Below, one piece after another: positions 7,195 to 14,733 of a stretch of 15,307 nucleotides of DNA (position 1 is the stretch's first letter; each line of letters opens with the position of its first letter). A program made the position numbers and the translations under genes. Origin of the DNA: Bacillota bacterium (GTDB lineage Bacteria > Bacillota_G > SHA-98 > UBA4971); the NCBI GenBank assembly GCA_012512055.1, contig JAAZEW010000304.1:1-15307 (forward strand), given 5' to 3'. Below the pieces are notes generated by a model that was not told the origin of the DNA, ran no database searches, and saw nothing but the letters and a program-made list of their open reading frames with translations.

Positions 7195-8049
7195 ATGCCG
7201 AGACCTGGTAAATCCCTTCATGTAAGAGCCGGATTGAAAGCCTCTTTCAAATATTTGGCATTGATACTGATCATTGTATGGTCACTATTCCCGGTGTACT
7301 GGATGCTCAATAATTCGTTCAAGAATCGTGTAGAGCAGTTCTCCGCAGTACCCACATTCTTCCCGCACCGGATAACCCTTGAGAATTACAGGACTCTCTT
7401 TAGCAATCTGGAGTTCAGTAATGTAATAGCAAACAGCCTTACGGTGTCAATAACCTCTACGCTTATTGCTGTAGTTATCGGGTCCTTAGCCGCGTACAGC
7501 CTGTCGAGGTTCGCATTCCGCGGTAAGCGTATTCTAATGATATGGATTTTGCTTACCAGGATTTTTCCGCCTGTTACCTTTGTAATACCTATCTACAGCA
7601 TTATGAGAAGTGCAGGATTGATGAATACAAGAACTGCACTCATTTTGGCGTACATCGCTTTCAATTTGCCCTTTGCCATCTGGATGCTGGTGAATTTCTT
7701 CAACGAGATTCCTCTGGAAATTGAGGAGAGTTCAATGGTGGACGGCGCCACGCTCTATCAGACATTTTCCAGAATTGTGCTCCCGCTGGTACTGCCGGGA
7801 TTAGCTGCTACCGCCATTTTCACATTCATAACGGCATGGAACGAATTCATGTATGCCATGATTTTCATACAGTCCCCGAAACTCGCAACCGTCCCTGTTG
7901 CACTGTCAGGCCTGATAACCGAGTACTTGGTGTTGTGGGGCCCCATGAGTGCAGGAGGGATAATGTCTGTTATACCGATACTTGTCTTTGTGGTTCTGAT
8001 GCAAGACTACCTAATCAAAGGCCTCACCCTTGGAGCGGTCAAGGGTTGA
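7195..8049 (+). CDS. Carbohydrate ABC transporter permease, MalG-like (CUT1 family)
   Basis: Inner-membrane permease of a binding-protein-dependent sugar importer. It is 284 residues with six membrane segments (about 18-40, 80-104, 113-136, 147-168, 200-222, 254-274). The EAA loop that docks the ATPase is present at about 177-201: E-E-S-S-M-V-D-G-A then I-V-L-P-L-V-L-P-G. The stretch LFPVYWMLNNSFK after TM1 and the C-terminal KGLTLGAVKG are typical of MalG/LacG/AraQ proteins. The ATG at 7195 has a weak ribosome site (AGGAAG, somewhat far upstream), so expression may be modest. It comes first in the operon, ahead of the binding protein, whereas MalG-type genes usually come last. The sugar cannot be inferred. 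Confidence 0.95.
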   Translation: MPRPGKSLHVRAGLKASFKYLALILIIVWSLFPVYWMLNNSFKNRVEQFSAVPTFFPHRITLENYRTLFSNLEFSNVIANSLTVSITSTLIAVVIGSLAAYSLSRFAFRGKRILMIWILLTRIFPPVTFVIPIYSIMRSAGLMNTRTALILAYIAFNLPFAIWMLVNFFNEIPLEIEESSMVDGATLYQTFSRIVLPLVLPGLAATAIFTFITAWNEFMYAMIFIQSPKLATVPVALSGLITEYLVLWGPMSAGGIMSVIPILVFVVLMQDYLIKGLTLGAVKG

Positions 8050-8076
8050 GAGAGTTATTAAAAGGGAGATGAGTAA

Positions 8077-9345
8077 ATGTTAAGGAAGAAGTTTGGTTTG
8101 TCCTTGCTCGCTGTGGTTGTGTTGATGGCTTTTGTGCTGACGGGGTATGACGCGGGTGCAGCCACGGCAAAACCGGGAGATGTAACCCTAACCCTTGCGG
8201 CGAGAGCAGGAGCCATGGGAGACGCCTTGACTCAATCAGCCAAAAGATATGAGGAACTAACAGGCAAAAAAGTCCAGGTTATATGCATGCCATATGCAGA
8301 ACTCAAAGAGACTGCGGTACTGGATGTGAGGAATAACGCAGGAGCCTATGACTTAGTTATGTTGGACGACCCGTGGATGCCTGAATTCTCCCAAGGCAAA
8401 CTCCTGGCAAATCTTGATGCTTACTTCAAAGACGGCCTCGATGACGATTTCATTGAAAATTGTGTGGCATTATGCAGGGATCCGTATGGTAAAGGGTCAT
8501 TATTCGCTCTTCCGGCAATAGGCAATGTTACGATGTTCTACTACAGACACGACCTTCTGAACAAATACAGTCTGTCTCCTCCGAAAACATGGGACGAAGT
8601 AATCAAGATAGCGGAAATCATAACGAAAGATGAACCTGATACATACGGCTATGTAGTCAGAGGCCAGCGAGGAAACCCGATAGTCGCTGACTATCTGCCG
8701 ATTTTCTGGGCGTACGGCGGAGAAGTGCTGGATGACAATATGAAGCCTGCTGTAAACAGTGAAGTAGGAATAAAGGCAATGGAAACCTACTTGAAATTGA
8801 AGGAGCTCAGCCCAAAAGGGTGCGAGACTTTTGACAGCGACCAGATTGCCACCGCACTGACGCAGGGCCAGATAGCTATGACTATTGCATGGCCGTCCTG
8901 GGTATCCCAGGTAGACAATCCCGAGAGTTCCAAGGTGGTCGGGAAGATTGAATTCCTGGCAGTGCCGGGACAGGCTAAAGACTCCGCTGCAATGATTGGC
9001 AACTGGTTGATGGGCGTTCCGGTAACATCAAGGAATAAGGATGAAGCAGTAGAATTCGCAAGATGGATCATCAGCAAGGAAACGCAAAAGGAAATGGCAT
9101 TGATGGGCGGAGGAGCCCCTACAAGAAAGAGCCTTTACAACGATCCTGATTTGACGGCAAAATATCGTCACTATCCGGCACAGTTGTCCGCTCTTCTGCA
9201 TTCCGTGGCTCGCCCGAGAACTCCTTATTGGAGTCAGATTGAAGACGTATGGGGACTTTACTTGTCACAGATACTGGTCGGACAGATTGATATCCGCGAA
9301 GGTCTTGACAGGGCTAACAAGGAGATAGAGAAAATACTGAAATAA
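8077..9345 (+). CDS. Extracellular solute-binding protein, family 1 (sugar ABC transporter)
   Basis: Periplasmic receptor that delivers a sugar or oligosaccharide to the flanking permeases. It is 422 residues, usual for SBP family 1. The N-terminus is a signal sequence (basic MLRKK, core LSLLAVVVLMAFVL). Family features include the Y-D-L-V-M-L-D-D segment, the hinge region around LFALPAIGNVTMFYYRHDLL (the L-P-x-x-x-x-x-x-x-x-Y-Y-R pattern), the PKTWDE motif near 170 and the late GNWLMGVP strand. Where Gram-positive homologues have a lipobox Cys this one reads LTGY, so it is probably cleaved further on near AGAA and released as a soluble protein. The ATG at 8077 has GGGAG about 8 nt upstream. 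Ligand unknown. Confidence 0.95.
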   Translation: MLRKKFGLSLLAVVVLMAFVLTGYDAGAATAKPGDVTLTLAARAGAMGDALTQSAKRYEELTGKKVQVICMPYAELKETAVLDVRNNAGAYDLVMLDDPWMPEFSQGKLLANLDAYFKDGLDDDFIENCVALCRDPYGKGSLFALPAIGNVTMFYYRHDLLNKYSLSPPKTWDEVIKIAEIITKDEPDTYGYVVRGQRGNPIVADYLPIFWAYGGEVLDDNMKPAVNSEVGIKAMETYLKLKELSPKGCETFDSDQIATALTQGQIAMTIAWPSWVSQVDNPESSKVVGKIEFLAVPGQAKDSAAMIGNWLMGVPVTSRNKDEAVEFARWIISKETQKEMALMGGGAPTRKSLYNDPDLTAKYRHYPAQLSALLHSVARPRTPYWSQIEDVWGLYLSQILVGQIDIREGLDRANKEIEKILK

Positions 9346-9356
9346 CGACAACGGTT

Positions 9357-9390
9357 GGCCTTCCCCTGCTTCAAATGGCAGGGGAAGGCC
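9357..9390 (+). promoter_or_regulatory. 13-bp intercistronic hairpin between binding protein and MalF-like gene
   Basis: GGCCTTCCCCTGC and GCAGGGGAAGGCC pair perfectly across an 8-nt loop; two U-G pairs can extend the base. No T-run follows, so it is not a simple terminator. Placed 11 nt after the binding-protein stop and 16 nt before the permease ATG, it probably shields the upstream mRNA from 3' decay and lowers downstream expression, as the malE-malF intercistronic REP elements do in E. coli (analogy, not homology). Confidence 0.75.
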
Positions 9391-9406
9391 GGCAAAAGGT
9401 GATATT

Positions 9407-10288
9407 ATGCGAAAAGCCGAGAGACTCACTTATCTATTTGTTTTACCTGCAGTAGTCGTTTTTGCGCTATTGACTGTGTATCCATTGATATATGCCATAG
9501 TCACCGGTTTCTACAGAATAGATTTCATACGCGCCAGGACCGTGTTTTACGGCCTTCAAAACTACGCTGAAATCCTCACTGACGATACCTTTTGGGTTGC
9601 AGTCAAAAACACATTAAGGTTTGTTGTGTTAGCCGTAGTTTTCGAGACTCTCCTCGGCACGGTATTTGCCCTGTTTTTCAATTCAGGGTTCCGGTTTATG
9701 AGGCTTTACAGGACGATAGTCCTTGTGCCTATGCTTTTACCGCCGATAACCGTAGCTTTAACATGGAAAATGATGTACGACTACAACTTCGGCATATTCA
9801 ATTTCCTATTGAAAACCATTGGATTATCACCTGTGGAGTGGTTAAGTTCCACTACTTGGGCGTTACGCTCAGTAGTTTTGACAGACATATGGCAATGGAC
9901 GCCTTTCGTGTTTCTTGTGATACTGGCAAGCCTTCAGTCCATACCGCAGGAAATATATGAGAGCACGCAAGTAGAAGGTGCAGATTACGTCCAGACCCTG
10001 AAGTATATCACTCTGCCGCTTCTACGGCCTGCCCTTGCTTTGGTGCTGCTACTACGGACGATTGATACTTTCAGAGTCTTCGACAAGATGTATGCGTTAA
10101 CCGGAGGAGGGCCGGGCAATGCCACGGAAACCATAACTTATTACATCTATCGATATGGTTTTAGGTACTTCCAAACCGGTTATGCAGCAGCAGCTTCAAT
10201 CATAATGGTTGTTATGGTCTTGATATTCTCAATCCCCTACATAAAACAAGTTATCGGAACAGCAGATTTTCAGCGCAGCGTCAATTGA
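9407..10288 (+). CDS. Carbohydrate ABC transporter permease, MalF/UgpA/LacF-like (CUT1 family)
   Basis: Second permease subunit of the importer, 293 residues with six predicted membrane segments. Diagnostic features are the N-terminal LTYLFVLPAVVVFALLTVYPLIYA, the EAA loop at about 185-208 (E-S-T-Q-V-E-G-A-D, then I-T-L-P-L-L-R-P), and the LTGGGPGNATET motif at 231-242 found in UgpA/LacF-type proteins. The ATG at 9407 has AAGGTGAT just upstream. It closes the operon: no ATPase gene follows, so a shared MsmX/UgpC-type ATPase encoded elsewhere is expected (known for many CUT1 systems). Its stop is only 13 nt from the convergent lptD stop, with no clear terminator between them. Confidence 0.95.
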   Translation: MRKAERLTYLFVLPAVVVFALLTVYPLIYAIVTGFYRIDFIRARTVFYGLQNYAEILTDDTFWVAVKNTLRFVVLAVVFETLLGTVFALFFNSGFRFMRLYRTIVLVPMLLPPITVALTWKMMYDYNFGIFNFLLKTIGLSPVEWLSSTTWALRSVVLTDIWQWTPFVFLVILASLQSIPQEIYESTQVEGADYVQTLKYITLPLLRPALALVLLLRTIDTFRVFDKMYALTGGGPGNATETITYYIYRYGFRYFQTGYAAAASIIMVVMVLIFSIPYIKQVIGTADFQRSVN

Positions 10289-10301
10289 GGAAGGGACTTC
10301 A

Positions 10302-12524
10302 CTAGAAGAGGACTCCTTCTTCCCCAATCCCCATTTTCACGGAATCATGAGGGAATGCCTTGATTCTGTATTCGAGCCATACCTGCTTCTCAGTGTAACT
10401 GTAGGAAAGTCTGAGTTCACGGCAATGCATATCTCGGGTGACTGCCACATCTCCTCGGAGAACGCTCGGGGCCTTAGACTTTGAGGCGCCTCCGTATACC
10501 AGTGTCCACTCCAGCCCCCAGGCGTCAGATGCCCTGAGCGCCACGTGGCTTTCCACCCTATCCAAAGCCTCTTGGACAAAGTTGTATCTTGCCCCTATTT
10601 TGACAAGACATCTGTCTGATGCAGCAACCTCCAACTTCCCAATTGCATCCCGCATCTGCCTGGACTGTGGATCATAGGCAGCAGAAGCTTCCACTGCCCA
10701 AGCTTTCCCCTGGGAAAGCCTGGCTTTCCCTGTAACAGTCCGGTAAATCTTCGTGTAAAAATCATACCCGCAATCCATTGACGCAGTAAATATCCCTTTA
10801 GAGAGAGTCAGTCTCCCGGTCATGAGTCCTTTTCTGTCCTTCTTATCAAACGCGAAAGGAGTCTCCCCAAACACACCGCAATAATCATATCTGCCGGAAA
10901 TGATAACTGCATTATCCAAACCCCGGGTCTCCAAGGCCAAAGCACCTTGAAGCACATACCTGGAATCGCCTGTAGTATAGCTGTCAAAGCCGCAACCTGC
11001 AGATAAAGTGGCCTTTGTTGTATTCCCCAGACGATACACCTCTTCGACTCCGTCGATCCCTATATGCACCTTGCTCCCGCGAATTATGGGATCACCAAAC
11101 CATAGGGAAGTCCTCTCCGCGTACCTGCCGAAGGCTACATTCCATCTAAGCCTTAGCGGAAACGCGCCCAATTTGAGCGGATGCCCTTCGAGGACAATTT
11201 CCGGCGCTCGTCCTATGGCTTCATAAGGAAGCGGATCCACTTCACCTTCTTCTTCCTTCTCCCGCCTTTCCACAGGCTTCACATACTGCTCGGCAACGGC
11301 CCGCAAAGATACGTGTTTGAAATTCTTTGACGCGTTAAAACGATAATTGAAATATTCATCGTCTTTCCGCGATCCGTTCTCAGCTCTACGCCGGAAGAAC
11401 CTGAAGTCCCCTGACAGAGATAAGCCGTCCGGGGCTTTCCATCCCCCTGTCAGCATCACCTGCGTCTGATCAGACCGGGATAATCCTGTGATGTGAGCTC
11501 TCTCCAAAAGGAGATCAGCGGATCTCCTGTCATCGGTGTATCTAACCCTTGCTTTGCCTGAGATCTGCGTATTGATAACTCCTGTAAGAGAGAGATTATC
11601 AGAATACTTGAGGCCCAAAGAGCATGTAGCCCCTGAGGCCACGGGTAATTCGTAGGTGAGTTCGAGCCTGGAGTCGACGTGATCCGTGACCCTGTTTATC
11701 AGCTCGTATATGTATAGAGAGCCTGCCCCTAAGGTTCCGAAATCATAAAGGTGTTTTACGCCCAGGCCCGGGCCTAACCTGCTGAAATAGTCCAGATACA
11801 AGAAACCGCGGAATGTGGGATTTCTGTAGTAGTTGTAGGTGGTTTTGATAAACCAGCCTTCTTGGGCGCCATAGCCTACTTGGGGCATGTCGAACCTGTT
11901 CTCTTCTTTGAGGGGAATGACAAGGTACGGCCAGCGGAAAATGCACAGCCTGCCTTCCCAGTAAGACAACTGCCAAAGCTCCATCCTGTCGCCTACATGT
12001 ATTTGTATTTCTCCTGCCTCAACCCGGTAATGAGGGGTCTCCAGGCCGCAAGTGGTGAAGCTTCCGCCTTCTATACGTATCCTTCCGGGTTCGGCGTGGA
12101 ATTCGGCACCGGTTATGTACATAGGGCCTTCCATGCGATCACCCTGTACAGTCGCATGTCCCGATTGCAGAACCCCACGCTTCGATGTTAAGTCGTATGT
12201 GAGACTCCCGCCGCGCGCCACATCCTCCCCGTCATGGAACTCCACATCTCCTGAAGCTGCAAGCTCGCCTGAGACAGCATCTATCTCCAAAAGATGGCAG
12301 AGGATCATTATGTCCTTGTACTTGAGAATTACATTGCCTTCAGCCCGGACGAATCTCTTCTCCAGATCAACGCTGAGCACGTCACCTGTTAACTGTGCAG
12401 GGCTTCCGGAATCTGATGCAAAACCACGGGGCGACAGAAAGACGGACGAGAGACAAATGAAAGCTATAGCGAGCAATGCGGGCTGCATGACACTCATTCG
12501 CCCGTTGAAAGCCTTCCTACCCAT
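10302..12524 (-). CDS. lptD: LPS-assembly outer-membrane protein LptD
   Basis: Outer-membrane barrel that inserts LPS into the outer leaflet. It is 740 residues (E. coli 784). A signal peptide (about 1-37, ending GFA) is followed by an OstA-like jellyroll at about 40-155 (FVRAEGNVILKY, ELAASGDVEF), then the family block SFTTC at 155-159 and FRWPYLVIPL, and a long barrel of alternating strands. The C-terminus carries MHCRELRLSYSY and YRIKAFP, matching the conserved end of LptD. Cys159 and Cys701 are placed like the E. coli disulfide partners Cys173 and Cys724/725. The ATG at 12522-12524 lies 2 nt after the lptG/F stop, with only a weak ribosome site, so translation probably depends on coupling. 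An LptE partner is not seen here. Confidence 0.93.
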   Translation of the reverse strand: MGRKAFNGRMSVMQPALLAIAFICLSSVFLSPRGFASDSGSPAQLTGDVLSVDLEKRFVRAEGNVILKYKDIMILCHLLEIDAVSGELAASGDVEFHDGEDVARGGSLTYDLTSKRGVLQSGHATVQGDRMEGPMYITGAEFHAEPGRIRIEGGSFTTCGLETPHYRVEAGEIQIHVGDRMELWQLSYWEGRLCIFRWPYLVIPLKEENRFDMPQVGYGAQEGWFIKTTYNYYRNPTFRGFLYLDYFSRLGPGLGVKHLYDFGTLGAGSLYIYELINRVTDHVDSRLELTYELPVASGATCSLGLKYSDNLSLTGVINTQISGKARVRYTDDRRSADLLLERAHITGLSRSDQTQVMLTGGWKAPDGLSLSGDFRFFRRRAENGSRKDDEYFNYRFNASKNFKHVSLRAVAEQYVKPVERREKEEEGEVDPLPYEAIGRAPEIVLEGHPLKLGAFPLRLRWNVAFGRYAERTSLWFGDPIIRGSKVHIGIDGVEEVYRLGNTTKATLSAGCGFDSYTTGDSRYVLQGALALETRGLDNAVIISGRYDYCGVFGETPFAFDKKDRKGLMTGRLTLSKGIFTASMDCGYDFYTKIYRTVTGKARLSQGKAWAVEASAAYDPQSRQMRDAIGKLEVAASDRCLVKIGARYNFVQEALDRVESHVALRASDAWGLEWTLVYGGASKSKAPSVLRGDVAVTRDMHCRELRLSYSYTEKQVWLEYRIKAFPHDSVKMGIGEEGVLF

Positions 12525-12526
12525 CT

Positions 12527-13627
12527 CTACAGCCTGCCGCCGCGTGGAGCGTGCTCGCTACGGACAATAAGCGCCGCTCCGACCAGGAAGAAGACTATGT
12601 TTCCCGTCCATGCCGCGACAAGCGGGGGTAAGACATTAGAACACCCCAGAGAACGAAGGACCGACGAAAGCGCATAGTAGAAGAAAGCGATACAACCCCC
12701 TGACACTACGCCGACAAACCTACCTGCCTTAGGACTTGCTGTGCTCGCGGCAATCGGCGCCCCGATTAAGACAAATATGAATGAGGCAAAGGGGAGCGCG
12801 AGTTTCAACTGGTAATCTACTATGAGTGCTGCTACATTGATGCCGCCCGCCTGAAACAGATCAATGTATGATTTTAACTCCTTCCTACTCATCTCACTGG
12901 GGGTCTTCTGCCCGTCGAAAAAGGACTCGAATCTCTGATCCATCCGCAAATTCATTTCCCGGAATTTGGCTTCATAGACGACGTATCCTTCAGAATCCAA
13001 GTCATGCACCACACCGTCAGAGAGCGTCCATAGGACTCCTTTTGCGCTTCCGCCCTTCGCAGTGATGATCCTGGGAAGCCCCTCCTTTCGGACTTCGTAG
13101 ACCATGACATCGCGCAATTCGCCGGAAACCGCATTTACCTTCCGTATATAAAAGAACCTGTCCCCGGTGCCTCTGAAGAACACATTCTCTTCTGCTGTCG
13201 GGAGGGCCTCCTGAAGGACTATCCGCCTGATTGTGTTCTCAAACTCATGGTTGGCCCAGGGAACTAAACGCTCGTTGAAGGCAAATGCGGTGATACTTGC
13301 CACAAGACCGACGAAGAGAAGGGGTAGTACGATTCTGAAAGCCCTGACTCCACCTGTACGGAGGGCGGCAAGCTCACTGTCCTTTCCCAGGCGCATCAGG
13401 GATAATAGGGCGCCGCAAAGCGTAGCTACAGGAATAGACTGGGCTATGGCATCGGGAAGCTTGTAAAGAAGTAATCTTGCAACTGTGCTTATAGCGACTT
13501 TCTTCACAATTATCAATTCCGCGAGCCAAAACAATTGGCTCGCGAGGATTATCAGTATAAATCCGCCTATACATCCAAGAAACGGCAGGACAAACTCTTT
13601 TGATATGTAGCGGTCGATGATTTTCAG
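12527..13627 (-). CDS. lptG: LptF/LptG (YjgP/YjgQ) family LPS export permease, apparent CTG start
   Basis: Membrane subunit of the LptB2FG ABC exporter that extracts LPS from the inner membrane. From the proposed start it is 366 residues, the family length. It begins L-K-I-I-D-R-Y-I-S-K-E-F, the standard LptF/G opening with CTG in place of ATG. Three N-terminal membrane segments, a periplasmic jellyroll at about 130-260 (FFRGTGDRFFYIRKV, LWTLSDGVV) and three C-terminal segments (LPFASFIFVLIGAPIA onward) follow. No ATG, GTG or TTG is in frame from the TAA three codons upstream until a TTG at 13534, which would remove the first membrane helix. The CTG overlaps the upstream stop as CTGA. Whether it acts as LptF, LptG or a homodimer cannot be told; only one such gene is in the window. 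Confidence 0.92.
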   Translation of the reverse strand: MKIIDRYISKEFVLPFLGCIGGFILIILASQLFWLAELIIVKKVAISTVARLLLYKLPDAIAQSIPVATLCGALLSLMRLGKDSELAALRTGGVRAFRIVLPLLFVGLVASITAFAFNERLVPWANHEFENTIRRIVLQEALPTAEENVFFRGTGDRFFYIRKVNAVSGELRDVMVYEVRKEGLPRIITAKGGSAKGVLWTLSDGVVHDLDSEGYVVYEAKFREMNLRMDQRFESFFDGQKTPSEMSRKELKSYIDLFQAGGINVAALIVDYQLKLALPFASFIFVLIGAPIAASTASPKAGRFVGVVSGGCIAFFYYALSSVLRSLGCSNVLPPLVAAWTGNIVFFLVGAALIVRSEHAPRGGRL

Positions 13628-14508
13628 AACTTAACCGTCACTCCTATCTGATGAGTGCCTCCGAGACCGGAGTGCCCGGGAACCGTGGCAACGTCCAGGT
13701 AAGCATAATCCACAGTATACTTTCCAATACGTAATCCGATTCCGTAAGTCACAGCTCCTTCCCATGTCTTTATCCCATAATAACCAAATCTCGCAGCCAA
13801 GTTCGGAGTCAGCCACCGCTCTATTCCGGCTCTGAGACATGGTGCATATATATCAAGGGCAATCAATGTATGGGGGTTCGGCCTGTATCCGATTCCCGGA
13901 CGAACGTTGATTCCTATCCTGTCGCTGCTCCCGTCTGCCCAGTATAGCTTCGATAGTCCCGCATCTTGAAGCAAGCAACCGATTGAGAGCTTACTGTTCA
14001 CATGGTACAGGAGCCCTATGTCCAGCCCCCAACGGGATCCCGGCATTTTATCTTCACCGGCAAGTCGGATCCAATGATTTTCGTATCTGAAATTTGCGCC
14101 AACGGAGAACCCTTCAGCAACCACGGTGGCGACAGAGCAAGTGAACCAGTCCCCTGCCTTATACCGACCTTCGCCGGCAAACTCCCCGAGATGCTCACGG
14201 ATAAAGCTGAGGCCGAGAGCAAGATCGCCGTGTTTGGGCCAGACAAATGCTAAGAAGTCGTCGTAGTTGTACGTGTCCCTGTTGGTAAGAGTCGAGGTGA
14301 CATGAAAGCCCATGTGATCCAGCATGGCAATGCCTGCAGGATTCCAATACACCGAGTTCATGTCATCCGCAACGCCTACAAACGTGCCTCCCATTGCCAT
14401 TTGCCTCGCACCGACACAAGCCCACGCACACTCTGTTGCGAAAGCGAGAAGCGCAATCACTGTCATGGCAACTATGAGGCATAGACCGTACTTACCAGGC
14501 CTTGCCAT
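13624..14508 (-). CDS. PorV/UPF0164 (FadL-like) outer-membrane beta-barrel protein
   Basis: Probable outer-membrane barrel of 294 residues. It has a signal peptide (hydrophobic core about 9-25, cleavage near AWA) and then the hallmark GARQMAMGGTFVGVADDMNSVYWNPAGIA, interrupted here only for citation: G-A-R-x-M-A-M-G-G at 33-41 and the N-S-V-Y-W-N-P-A-G motif at about 51-59. That motif marks PorV, UPF0164 and FadL-type proteins. Alternating strands continue to a C-terminal VTVKF ending in Phe, as barrels recognised by BamA do. The ATG at 14506-14508 has AGGAG with 6 nt spacing. It is first in a unit with lptG/F (4-nt overlap) and lptD, suggesting a role in envelope assembly or hydrophobic-substrate passage. 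Substrate unknown. Confidence 0.85.
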   Translation of the reverse strand: MARPGKYGLCLIVAMTVIALLAFATECAWACVGARQMAMGGTFVGVADDMNSVYWNPAGIAMLDHMGFHVTSTLTNRDTYNYDDFLAFVWPKHGDLALGLSFIREHLGEFAGEGRYKAGDWFTCSVATVVAEGFSVGANFRYENHWIRLAGEDKMPGSRWGLDIGLLYHVNSKLSIGCLLQDAGLSKLYWADGSSDRIGINVRPGIGYRPNPHTLIALDIYAPCLRAGIERWLTPNLAARFGYYGIKTWEGAVTYGIGLRIGKYTVDYAYLDVATVPGHSGLGGTHQIGVTVKF

Positions 14509-14588
14509 AAGATTCTCCTCTCCCCCGCATAGTATTTTCGCTTTACCCCCCCAAATCCCTTCTTAAACGGCAGGCGGAGAAAGTATCC

Positions 14589-14619
14589 ATAAAAAGAAAT
14601 ACGCCCCTGGCCCGGGGCG
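14589..14619 (-). terminator. Rho-independent terminator (minus strand)
   Basis: On the minus strand CGCCCC-GGGCCA-GGGGCG forms a 6-bp GC stem with a 6-nt loop and is followed at once by TATTTCTTTTTA. This is a classic terminator for transcription arriving from the right, that is from the palindrome array toward the porV-like gene. Confidence 0.6.
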
Positions 14620-14658
14620 CAAAGGGTGCATATAGCCTCAATTCAAAGCAGGTTGGCG

Positions 14659-14677
14659 GTGTTCGGAAAACGTAAGC
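14659..14677 (+). repeat. Decayed array palindrome (left half only)
   Basis: GTGTTCGG-AAA then a diverged right arm. It matches the left arm of the downstream array in 7 of 8 positions and lies 75 nt before the first full copy, similar to the long spacing within the array. Confidence 0.4.
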
Positions 14678-14682
14678 GTACA

Positions 14683-14713
14683 ATAGCCCCCACCTTCAGT
14701 AGGTGAGGGCTAT
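14683..14713 (+). repeat. Strong 12-pair imperfect hairpin
   Basis: ATAGCCC-C-CACCT, loop TCAGT, then AGGTG-A-GGGCTAT: 12 pairs with one C/A mismatch. A T5 run follows only at about 14727, too far for a standard terminator. It stands just before the palindrome array and could end or stabilise a transcript. Confidence 0.5.
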
Positions 14714-14733
14714 CGACCATGGATCCTTTTTGA

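Larger units (their letters stand above)
14509..14733. other. Intergenic region upstream of the porV-like gene
   Basis: No convincing gene. On the minus strand a TACTAT box near 14530 is a weak -10 candidate for the porV-like gene, with no good -35. The region also holds a minus-strand terminator (14589-14619), a decayed copy of the array palindrome (14659-14677) and a strong hairpin (14683-14713). Confidence 0.5.

Noticed and set aside
10305..10321. Bidirectional terminator between the sugar operon and lptD
   Set aside because: AGAAG/CTTCT gives only 5 weak pairs around a 7-nt loop, lies inside the lptD end, and lacks T-runs.
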